From NCBI GenBank assembly GCA_963669155.1, contig OZ022591.1, forward strand, positions 19,443,422 through 19,507,421: a stretch of DNA of 64,000 nt, written 5' to 3'. A program made the translations under genes and the position numbers. Positions 1 to 12,500 of the stretch are shown here, piece after piece; the stretch's first letter is position 1, and each line of letters opens with the position of its first letter. The notes under the pieces were generated by a model that was not told the origin of the DNA, ran no database searches, and saw only the letters and a program-made list of their open reading frames with translations. The stretch comes from Arbacia lixula (Eukaryota; Echinodermata; Echinoidea; Arbacioida; Arbaciidae).

Positions 1-210
1 CCAAAAGTGAAAATCTCATTAAATATTCCAAAGATTATTTCAAGAGTGATAATTGATGAAATAATTATCATGAAACCTGCTTCTATTTTTTTTATATCCT
101 TTGACATTATGATGTGTTGCTGTCAGCTTGATTTGCATTCTTATTTATTTGTCATTATTTTTTAAATGTGTCAAAACTTTTTGAATCACCAATTATCATT
201 TGCTACACAG

Positions 211-382
211 GAGTGACCCACTCTAGTATTATCTGTGATGGGTGTGGTCAGGACCCAGTAGCTGGGATGCGCTGGAAATGTGCCAGTTGTGGTAACTACG
301 ATCTGTGCACAGTCTGCTACATGAATGACAAGCACGATCTGACACACATCTTTATCCGGTTTTCCTGCAGTTCAGAAACTGG
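211..382 (+). CDS. Exon: ZZ-type zinc finger of the mind bomb-like protein
   Basis: The reading begins GVTHSSIICDGC after a CAG acceptor at 208-210 and continues with three Cys-x2-Cys pairs (CDGC, CASC, CTVC) and a closing His pair in KHDLTH, the ligand pattern of a ZZ finger binding two zinc ions. GVxHxxIxCDGC followed by the sequence GMRWKC is typical of the ZZ in the MIB-ZZ-MIB (MZM) module of mind bomb proteins, which helps bind Notch-ligand tails. The donor is GG|GTAAAT at 383, leaving phase 2, which matches the next exon. The preceding intron starts before the window. Confidence 0.9.
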
Positions 383-3300
383 GTAAATTTCAGATTTCTG
401 CTAGAATTATTTTGTTTTTCCAATGATATTTATGTTTAATGAAAAAAATTATGTTTGGGGCCAGAAAATACTTTAGGATTGTGGTTTGTGCTTTTATTGT
501 CCATTACAGATAACAAATGGGAATTCTATCAATTCTTTAAAAATTTAGTATACCCTTTTTAGTTTTTTTATCATCTTTACTGCATTATAACTTTATAGCA
601 AATGAAAAGCTGAAAATAATTCCTAAAATTGTTCAAAAATGTAATTTTATTGATTTTCTTAAATGATAGAATACAAATCACTCCTCGATTTGGGGAGACC
701 AAGACACCTGCCAAGGGACTGTTTCCAGAGGCAACTGTTCAGCGAGCTGGAGATGGGCAAGAAAAGAAATCAAGTGGTATGGCTCGCCTTAATATCATCA
801 TCACCCTACCCCTTTTCCTCCTGCACTTTCTCTCTGTCTTCATCTGTTTCCCCCTCATTTTTATTCTCTTATTTGTTACAATTTATGTTTTGTTTTCTTT
901 GTCACGTTCTCCCCTTCTTCTCCATCTTAATTCTTCTCATCCTTCTGCATGATGCTTTGTCTCCTCCTCCTTCTCTATCTTTTGTGTTGGTCTTCTCCTA
1001 ATTTTGTAATCTTTCTTGCCTCTCTAGGTCTCGGGTCCCCCTGCTATTCCTCTTATCCTTCTCCTTGTCAAGGTTTCCTTTTCTTTTTATCTTTAATCCT
1101 TCTTCTATTGTTTTGGTCCCCTCTTTTATCTATGTCTCATCTTTGTAATCACCATTACAACCATTTCTTCTTCTTTCCTTCCTTTTTCTTCTTCTTTGTC
1201 CTTGTTTCTTTCCTTATTGATATCATCTTCATTTGGGTTGGTGCTTTTGAACACTTTTGCTGCAGTGCAAATGAAGTAAACGCATCTATCAATTTCAGAG
1301 TCATCATCAATGTTGAATTCTGCATGTTGTTATCAGTGATATAATATGTGTATGTAAGAATAACCATTAAGATAGTAACAGCAATAATGACACTCCTGTT
1401 TGTTGATTCTTAACCCTTTGTGTGCTTGACGAAGTACTGCTCTATGGGATATGTGTGCATTATTTGTGCAAAAATGCACACGTGACGTGTCAAGGGTCAA
1501 TCATTACAATTATTTCTAATTTTTCAGAAAAAAGTTTTAGCAAATTAATATGTACTACTATACATGTTTCACATTTCTTTGATGGAAAATATTGATTTGG
1601 TACTATTGTTCTTTCTAATGGTCAGGTGTTGAGGGTCAAGTGCTCAAAGTCAAGCCATGGGAGGGAAGGCAGCGGTCTGCAGTGACCGTGCAGTGGTCAG
1701 AGGGGGATGCAAGTGACCATAAGGTTGGATATGATGGTCAGGTGGAGCTGAAGTACATCAAGCCCACTACGGGCATCGCATACTACTCCCAGCACCTCCC
1801 CCTACTAGGTGAGCTGAAAATTAGTAAAATCAATGTTGCAATAAAGGGAAATATTATGATTCTCTTTATGTTTATTATCATGATGTTGATGAATATAAGA
1901 CCTGAATCTGAATCATCTTTTCTTCTTCAGATATTTTGCGATCAATACAAAGTCTTTTACTTGTATGCATATGCCTACTGACTTTCTTTTTTTCCTAATA
2001 TTCCACATAAGGGTTTCATTCTTTCTACTTACATGAAATCTTATATCATATATCTTAATATCTTTAATATTACATATCAGTATGAATATATATGTGTGCG
2101 TTTGTGTTTGTGTGTGTGTGTGTGTGTCGTGTGTTCATGTTTGTTAAAAATACAAATCCTTTTATTTTATTTATTATATTGATACATTTGTTAAAATCTA
2201 TGGCTTGTATTTTGTGTGAACCATTGAAAAGGTGATCAATTTACCTAATTTTAATAAAACCATGTACGTTTAGATATGTTCCCAATTTTTTTTGTTCATG
2301 CATTTATTTGATATGACTATGTGTGCTTCCATGTCAGGTAAGCCTCTAGGTTTGCAGACGGGCGATAATGTGGCCATGACACTCGATGCAGAAACTCTTC
2401 AGGCCATGCAAGCAACCGGTGGCCTGGAATGGCAGTCGGGGATGAGAGATGTACGTATCTTTCTTCTTCATGTTTCCTTCTTCTTTTCCTATCTCCCTCT
2501 TTCCATTTCCCTTCTTTTTGTTCATGTTCCTCCCTCTTCCTCTTTCCTGCTTCCTGTTTCTCATCTTATTCTTCATCTTTTCTATCATCTTCTTCCTATT
2601 CACATTATTCATTTTTGTCTCGCCCACCGGAGGTGAAGGCGAGACTAAGGGATCCAAATGGCGTCCGTCCGTCGTCCGTCCGTCGTCCGTCCGTCGTCCG
2701 TCCGTCGTCCGTCGTCCGTCGTCCGTCGTCCGTCGTCCGTCACAAATGTTAAAGTTTACCTGCAAGACTCTCTTATGATCCATAACTTCACATGGGTTGC
2801 TTGGATTACAACCTAACTTGGGTCATAGATGCACTGGGGGTACCTTCATGTTATGGTGGCGTTGGAGGTCACAGGATAAGGTCAAAGGTCATTTGAGGTT
2901 ATACGTTAAAGTTTACCTGCAAGACTCTCTTTTGACAAATAACTTCACATAGGTTGCTTGGATTACAACCTAACTTGGGTCATAGATGCACTGGGGGTAC
3001 CTTCATGTTATGGTGCTGTTGGAGGTCACAGGATAAGGTCAAAGGTCATTTGAGGTCATTGCAAGACTCTCTTTTGACAAATAACTTCACATAGGTTGCT
3101 TGGATTACAACCTAACTTGGGTCATAGATGCACTGGGGGTACCTTCATGTTATGGTGGCGTTGGAGGTCACAGGATAAGGTCAAAGGTCATTTGAGGTCA
3201 TACGTTAAAGTTTACCTGCAAGACTCTTTTGACAAATAACTTCACATAGGTTGCTTGGATTACAACCTAACTTGGGTCATAGATGCACTGGGGGTACCTT

Positions 3301-5674
3301 CATGTTATGGTGGCGTTGGAGGTCACAGGATAAGGTCAAAGGTCATTTGAGGTCATACGTTAAAGTTTACCTTCAAGACTCTCTTTTGACAAATAACTTC
3401 ACATGGGTTGCTTGGATTACAACCTAACTTGGGTCATAGATGCACTGGGGGTACCTTCATGTTATGGTACCGTTGGAGGTCACAGGATAAGGTCAAAGGT
3501 CATTTGAGGTCATACGTTAAAGTTTACCTGCAAGACTCTCTTTTGACAAATAACTTCACATGGGTTGCTTGGATTACAACCTAACTTGGGTCATAGATGC
3601 ACTGGGGGTACCTTCATGTTATGGTGCTGTTGGAGGTCACAGGATAAGGTCAAAGGTCATTTGAGGTCATACGTTAAAGTTTACCTGCAAGACTCTCTTT
3701 TGACAAATAACTTCACATGGGTTGCTTGGATTACAACCTAACTTGGGTCATAGATGCACTGGGGGTACCTACATGTTATGGTGCTGTTGGAGGTCACAGG
3801 ATAAGGTCAAAGGTCATTTGAGGTCATACGTTAAAGTTTACCTGCAAGACTCTCTTTTGACAAATAACTTCACATAGGTTGCTTGGATTACGACCTAACT
3901 TGGGTCATAGATGCACTGGGGGTACCTTCATGTTATGGTGGCGTTGGAGGTCACAGGATAAGGTCAAAGGTCATTTGAGGTCATACGTTAAAGTTTACTT
4001 GCAAGACTCTCTTATCACACATAACTCATCACATGTTGCTACAATGACAATCAAACTTGGATGATGGATGCACTGGGGGCACCTGCATGTTATTGTGCTG
4101 TAAGAGGTCACATGATAAGGTCAAAGGTCATTTGAGGTCATACATTAAAGTTTACTTGCAAGACTCTTGGTGAAGGCTTCCTAACTTGTGCACAGAATTG
4201 TGTGAGCATGTGTGAGCATTACTGATGTAGATTTAGGCAAACATTACTCGGACATGCACATTTATTCAAATTTATTCAAAGTCACTATTTTGCACCTGAT
4301 TTTGATGTTGTCTGTTTAAAGTTGCTTATTAGTTTGTTTCAGTTTTCTTTTGCGTAGCAACGGAGATCGCGATATTTCTGGTTATTTTCGCAAGTGGGCG
4401 AGACACAATATTGCTAATGCCTTGTTTCTTCTTATTCTTCTTCCCTCTCTTAAAATTCCTGTTCTCCATCTTGCTCCTTACCGTTTCTTCTCGATCCTCT
4501 TTACATTATTCTTCTTCCTCTTACCCCCTTTCTCCTTCTTCTTCCCCTTCTCCAAATGTCCCCTCTTCTTCCTCTTCTTCTTCTTGTCCCTCTTCTTGTC
4601 CCTCTTCTTTTTCTTCTTCCTTTCTTCCTCTTCATCTTTCTCCAATTCTTCTTCCTCTTCCATTTGATCTTCTTCTTCCTTTTCCTTTTCTTCTTCATGT
4701 TCTTGTTCTTCCTCTTTCCAATGTACTGTATGAGATTCTAAAAGACACCATTTTACCTCAGTGTTTATGATTATCATGGAAGGTAACATTGTAAAGTAAA
4801 ACACATCTAATGGAAAACTGTCCCCATCAGCTATTGGATCTAGGCCTCTAGTTTGGAATGCCACTGTCATAACTAGACCATGCAGGTCATAAGTGCGTTT
4901 GGTAACACCAAACTCAATTACCCAACAAGCAGCTCCTCATTCTCTGTATTTCCTTTGTTTGACCAGTGATGGATTGTATGTTGTGTCCACAATATATTCA
5001 ATAGAATCAAATGAAATGGCTAGTATTGAAAACAATTCTTCATCTTCTGTAACAAAATAAGAACCAATACAATGTATGACAAATATTATTTGAATAAAAT
5101 ATAACATGACATTGAATATTACAATTCATTTCCTTCAATAAACTTTTTTGACGTCTCAGTTTCCTGCCATTCATTTTCTCCTTCTTTTTATTGTCTTTTG
5201 TCCTTTGTTGAATGTAGATGTTTGCCAAGGTAGGGAAGGTCAGTGCAGTGACCAGCAGAGGAAATGTCCAAGTCACTTACAAAGACGGCAAAAGCTTCAC
5301 ATTGCATCCAGACGCATTGTGCAAGGTAGGCATGACATAGAAGGCACTGGAGGTTGCTCTTCAGTTTCTGCTTCAAATGCCTCGTGATCTATACAATGAG
5401 TAAAATGCATCCAATTCCACTGAGTAATTTTGCAAATTCACATAGTCATATATATGAATGACGTACCTCAAAAAAATAATGCAATTGAAGTCACCTCATG
5501 CGGATAGATTTCACTGGCTGCTCTCGATGCAGCATATATAATGTATACTATTGTCCTGGCCCTCCATATATTGCAAGGAAAATTATTTTGCCAATATAGT
5601 TGCATTAAGGACATTAGTGCAGTTAAAATGTGTACTATTATTATTATTACTATTATTCTTATTATTTTTTATTA

Positions 5675-5756
<82 letters not shown>

Positions 5757-6192
5757 ATTGCCATATAAATGATCAGGTAACAAGACTGAGGAAAATGGAT
5801 TCTTTTTTTATCATACAAAGTAACTGTAATTTCTGTAATATGTACATCTTTTTTATTTCAAAGTTGTTGATAAGTTTGTACTGATCATTTATCACCAGGT
5901 ACCAAGACTCGGGAAAGGAAATCGAGTCCCTCAAAAAAATAATACAATTGAAGTCACCTCATGCAGATAGATTTCACTGGCTGCTCTCGATGCAGCATAT
6001 ATAATGTACTGATCATTTATCACCAGGTACCAAGACTTGGGAAAGGGGATCGAGTGAGGATCACTGGGGATTTGATGCTCGCCATAAGTCTACAGGAAAA
6101 CAGCCGCAATGGATGGGTGGAAGGGATGGACAAGGTATGTGATGAAGGGATGAGTGGGAGATGGAGAGAGGGAGCACATATAGATGGGGAGG

Positions 6193-6231
<39 letters not shown>

Positions 6232-6522
6232 TGTGAGGGGGTAGTTAGAGGGGAGAAAAAGAGGAGTCTGATGCAGGGCCGTCACCAGCTTTTTTCTAGG
6301 GGGGGGGGGTGCTTTTTATGAAAAAAAACACAAAAACACAAAAAACAAAAAGAGCCCTCAAGTATCCCTACCCTCCCCCCCCCCTCCGGTTTTGTTTTGT
6401 TTTGTTTTTTATTTTGTTTTTTATTTTGTTTTTTTATTATTATTATTATTGGCGACGGCCCTGTGATGGAGGGATAGAGATTGAGACAGAGAGGGGGAAG
6501 AGAGAGAGAGGGAGGGGCAAGT

Positions 6523-6555
<33 letters not shown>

Positions 6556-9500
6556 GGGGGGAAGAGAGAGAGAGAGAGAGAGAGAGAAATAGAAGAAATC
6601 AAGACTGACAGCTAGGCTAAAGAGGAAGAAGGAGAGTTGGTGTGAGAAAGGCAGAAAGATAGATGGGTGGCCAGAAGGATGAGCTTAGGAAGAGAAAGAT
6701 AGAGGGGAAAAGAGAGAGAGCGAGAAAAGTGGGAGAAACATATAAGAATTTCTTTATTTTCATGTCTGCCTTTTGCTGTTGTAGTGCCTAGGTATGGAAG
6801 GGGATGTTACCAATGTGGACACGCATTTTGACGCCAGAGTCAAATTGGTGGGGTTCAGCAAGGCGTGGTCATGGCATCCATGCACCCTTACTCTCATCAA
6901 GAAAAATTCACCAGATGATGACCCCTTGATTGAAACAGGTAACTAGTATACATCTTATGCTGCATTCCTTGTTTCCTCCTCTTCTCTTCTGCCCCTTAAT
7001 TACCTTTTATTTTTCTTTATCCTTCTCTATTTTTTTTTTGGTAACTTGTTGCATGGTGATTTTATTGAAAAAAAAACCTTTTTGTTATTGCCCATTTTAT
7101 AAATGAGTGTTCTATAAGGATATAGGATTATGTGCACGCGATAACTTTGGCATGGTCAAAAATACACTCAGCTGCGCCTCGTGTGTATAAACCATGCAAA
7201 GTGACCTTGTGCACACAATTCATACCAGCCACTCAGACCTGTGCTTTGTAGCTACTGCTACGACTACAATTCCTGCTGATCTGTAATGACAGTAGAATGA
7301 CTATACTTGTCTTTTCCTGCTACTTCATGGACAATTGCCTGTTTGCAGACAATGATAGCAGTGATTTGCTCATGAAGGCCCTGATGGCTGCGCTAAAGAC
7401 AGGAGAGGATAGCGGTACTGGTTCTGAAGATGAGCTAGGAATGGCTGCCAAGCTGGGCAACCTGACCCGTGTGATGGAGATCATATCTGTGACACCAGAA
7501 GAAGTGAGTTCTATGGGGCTTAATCAACAAAGGGTGGGATGAAGTGCTGTAAATGTCCTCACATTTTCCAAACCCCCGGCCTTGAAAGTTTGAAGCAAGA
7601 TAACAAGATCAGTGCTAGCAATATATGCATGATTTTCTTAAACAATGCATGACTCTTGTCCTCAATTGTGCTCAACTGTCACTTCTGTTTTATTAACGAA
7701 CCTTTTCAATTCTCTCTTGCAGCCAAACAAGGTGCATGATTTGATTTAGCTCTAATTGTATCTTGTCCTCAAGTGTCCTCTTTTATTCTTCAAACCCTCT
7801 TGAATCACTGTTTCAGGCCAACAAGAAGCATGGCGAGACTAAGAAATCAGCTCTGCACAGGGCTGCGGCTCAGGGCCACCTTGAGATTGTGCAAGCACTC
7901 ATTGGGGCAGGAGCTGAAATTGAAATTCAGGACAAAACTGGGAATACTCCTCTCCACTATGCTGTTGAAGGGTATGTCTACATCTCCATGGTGGTGGTGG
8001 TGGTGGTGGTGGTGGAGAGGGTAGGGAGGGTGCATTAGTGGGGAGAGACACCAAGGTAAGGGGGCATTAAAGATCTGGAACAGTTGGTAACTGGAAATAT
8101 ATGGTAGCTGGTTGGTCTTTATCTCTGTAGTCTGTAGTGGTGGTGGTGGTGATGGGGTGAGGGGGGGGGGGGAGGAGGGAGGCATTAGTGGGGAGAGACG
8201 CCAAGATAAGGGGGCATTTATATATCTGGAACAATTGGTAACTGGAAATATATGGTAACTCCTTTTCCAACTGGAACTATAGATGAGTTCAACTATCCTA
8301 TTTAATGAAATCAATTAGCCAACCAGTGATTCAATCATCATCATTGAATGAAAGAGCTGGGTATATCTTCTATCACCATGCTATAACCACATGTTTTGTT
8401 CTAGTGGTGAACCAGCGATAGCAAAATACTGAATTGGGGAAGGAGCCAATATGTTGATTCAATCATTATCATTAAATCCAAGAGCTGGGTATAACTTAAT
8501 TGTATTACCATTTTTATACTAATTTTTTTTCTAGTGATGAACCAGCGATAGCAAAATACCTGATTGAAAAAGGAGCCAATGTGAACCGGGCAAACAACAA
8601 TGGTCGGAGGGCTATTCACTTCGCTGCTTACAAGGGCCACGTGGACTGCGCTAGAATCCTCATCAAACAGGATTGCGATGTCAACTTTAAGGTACTCACA
8701 TATAGGGCACAGTACAGGGGCTTGTGACATGAAAGTACCGGTAGTAGCGGGATTGAGTTTCTAAATCATGTCCCCTTCTCACTTTTGTCTACAAAATTGT
8801 GAAAAGGTGTCTCTGTTTTGTCTCCTTCTCTTCAAGGACAAATGAGGAACGAAAGGAAAACAAAATGAAGAATTTGAAAAAAGAAAATATATCAATATTA
8901 TTTATTAAGAACACATGAGAGAAAGCAGCCTTCCTGTTACATGCAATAAGAGGTTTAGCAACTATAGTGTATTTTATTCAAGCACAAATAAGGAGAGAAA
9001 GGAAAACAAGATGAAGACGAAGTTGAAGAAAGAAAATGAATCATTATTATTCTTTATGTTCACGTTGGTCAAGACATGAAAATACTTTTACTAGTGTTGC
9101 ATCATTAAAGTATTAAAGTAAAATGAAGGATCAAATCTGCATTTCATCATTGTTTATGTACCTTTTATTTTTGATGATCGATATATTTCAGGACAATGAT
9201 GGGGATACTCCCATACATGACGCCATAATCAAAGATAGAGAGGATGTTATTGAACTTTTACTTGAAGTCCCCAACATCGACTTGACTCTGCGCAACAAGA
9301 GAGAACTGACGGCACTTGAATTGACGGCCTATTGTGACAGACCAGAGTAAGCCATCAGCAAGATTGCTGTAACTTTCATTTGTCGAAGCTCAAAAGATTG
9401 TTTCTGTGTCCATCTTTCAACTATTCTGTGTCAGACAGTCTGCTACTCTTCTGGCTTTGTAAGCCCTGTTCTAGTTTGGATTTTAAAATTTGCCATGCAC

Positions 9501-12500
9501 TGCACTGCAGTGCAGTGCAGTGCAGTGCTGTGGCTGCATTTTGTCCCAGGTATTTGAAAGACTCAGCCTTCAGTCTTCTATTGTCTGAACAGCAGAATGT
9601 ATGGTACTGTAGTCATGCTGCGTAATATCACAGGAAAAAAAGCTGGCCAGCATATATATGCAGGCTTAGCAAAGAACAGGTTAAGATCTGTCTAAAAACA
9701 AGCAGCCAAGGGGAGATGAAGATGAGATGAAGGAGCTAAAGAGGAAGAAATGAAACAAGGAATTTGAGAAGAGGCTGAATAAAACTCATAAGAGGTAAAG
9801 AAATAAGAATAAAGAGAACAGCTAGAATAAGGCTAGGAAAAGAAATTATACAATGGGGAAGAGGAGGGAGAAAATGGAAGAGATGAATAGCAGAGAAAAA
9901 GATCAAGGTAAGTCATACAAATATGTTAATTTTTCATTTCAATCATTAATAACTTTATCACGATCTACTTCTTTCTTGTTCACCTTTAGCGTCATCAATG
10001 TATGTGCATTTTCTAAATCCAAAGAGAAATATTATTGTCATCATCTGCAGAGCTGCCCGGCTGATTGTCATCGCCAACCAAAAGGCAATTTTAGTCCCAC
10101 GCGCAGACGGACACACTGTCCTACACATTGCTGCCGTCAATAACCACATCAAAACAATGAGAGCTATTCTGAGCTGCAAGGTGAATACATCATGAAATAC
10201 TCTTTATGCCACTGTCATAGTTTGGGACGATAAAGCAATACAAACAAATGGTGTGAAGAAGCATTGTATTTGGCACACAAAGGTTTCAACATGCATTTCA
10301 CATGCAGTGTCTATCAACAACTCCTTTTTCTCTCCCAGCAGCCTCCTTCATTGTTATCTTGCTTACGAGGCAATGGAAGAAGGTCCAATGATTACCCCTA
10401 TGACCCCAATGACAAAGAGATCAGCTTAGCTTAATTAAGTCCCTAGTAGTTTTTTGTGTTGCAAATTTTTTTTCTGTTTTTCCCTATTTTGTTGAAATTC
10501 AGACTGTTTAAAAAATGGGGAAAAAAGAGTTTGTGCTTGAAAATAGGAGAAAAAATAGAACAATTTTTTCCCCTATTGTCTAATACACCTATTCAAACTA
10601 TTTTTTCTCTTTTTTCACCTCTTCATGTATTTCTTTCTGATTTTTTTCCTATTTCCTATAAGAAAATAGGAAAACAATAGTTCAATTCTTTCCTTATTTT
10701 CAGGCACAAACTCTTTTCCCCCATTTTTTCACTCTCAACTTTTTTGGACTATTTTATCTCCTTTTTTCACCCTTCAACCTTTTTCAGATGATTTTTTTGC
10801 TATTTTCTCCAAGAAAATATGATAAATCTTTACTCTATTTTTGACTTCATAACTATTTTCCCCTCCTTTTTTTGTCTTTTTCAGACTTCTTTTTACATAT
10901 TTGCAAGTACTATTTTTCTCTATTTTCCCACTATTTTTTTCTATTTCTTCACTATTTAATTATTGTTTCCCCACTATTTCTCCCCAAATTCATTACTATT
11001 TTTCACTCTCCACTATTTTCCCCCTATTTTTTACTATTTTTCCTATTTTTCCCTATTTTCAGGCCTGAAAAATAAGAAAAAATATAAAAAAAATTTTTAA
11101 CCCTATTTTTTCCCTATTTCCAAAAAAATATTCCTGTTTCTTTTTCCTTTTATAAAATAGGGGAAAATATCTTAAGGACTGTTTTCCCTATATTTCCCTT
11201 TTTTCCCTATTTTTTTTTTTTTGGCTGGAGGTGTGTCGTACTCTTTAAAAACAGGGCAGCCCTTTTGCAGGTCAATAAAATAGAATATATTGTAAAACCA
11301 CACAAACATGGAAGAAAATGTTGTACTTCCCTCCCAATTATAGAACTCGAAGCCAACTCTAAGCAGAACTATAGCGATCGCTAGATTTTGGACGAGTTGT
11401 TGCAAACTTATAGCCTGGGTACCGGAGACTCAATATGCTGTCGTGCAAATGCACCACGGCTCTTCGCACCACGCAGTGATGAATTATTGACCTGTATACG
11501 CTCATAGTTGCAAATACTGTATGTCCAGGTACGGCTATTTGAAATGCAAACAAGGAGAGTTTTTCACTTTTAGTAATATGGCTCGTGAAGCTATATTTCT
11601 GTGAGATTATTTACACATTATTGTTAAGGTATAAACTGCAAATGGGCTACCTTGTCTTCACGTCATTGGAATTGTAATTCCATAAAATGGAAATTCATTT
11701 TTCTTCTTTCTACTGCGTACATTGCGTGAGCAGGTTGGGTCTTACTTTAAATACTCTAATACTACATTACTTGTTTCACTTAAATTCCATCCCCTTTGCT
11801 ATAGGAACATGCTGGACTTGACCTGAATGCGAAAAATGAAATTGGACTGACCGCACTGCATCTGGCAGCCACCAAAGGCCAGACTGACTGCATTGAGTAT
11901 CTCTTGGCCCAAGGTGCGGACATCAACTTACAGAACCATGATGGTCACAGCGCCCTCCATCTTGCGGCAAGTGCCAGGGCAAAGGATGAGGACAAGTTTA
12001 AGGACACGCCCACCTTACAAAAGGTTACCTCTTCTTTTGGTGCATTTGTCGACATCATACAACATTTATTAGACTGCATGAACAAAGTTCATGTAATATA
12101 TCACCCTTAATTCAATTTGTTTTAACCATCAACAAAAGTATGCTTGCTTTTTCCACAATATCAGGGCCGTCGCTGGGGGGTGTGGAGGGTGCGAACGCAC
12201 CCCCCTTCAGAACCAAAAAAAAAAACAACAACAACAACTAAAAAAAATTGGAGGGGGGGGGGGTGGGGGGTAGGGATCCGGCGGGCTATATAAGTGCATG
12301 AAATTGAGTTAATCATGGGCGGAAATCCCGGGGGGACGGGGGGGGGGGGGGGACACAATATCAAATGTCCCCCCCCCCCCCCCCCCCCACTATTTTCGTT
12401 CGTGTACAAAAATTGTTAGAAAAACGTCATAACACCCCCCCACTGAGAGCATTTTCAGAAACTGGGCGGGATAAAAAAAATGAAGGAAGAAAAAACACCT

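Noticed and set aside
2740-4170. Regular direct repeats reminiscent of a CRISPR array
   Set aside because: The repeated unit is the whole 157 bp with no unique spacers, and the setting is a eukaryotic intron; it is a satellite.
4350-4870. Several open frames on both strands
   Set aside because: They are products of the CTT/TCC-rich tract (Ser/Leu/Phe or Lys/Glu strings).
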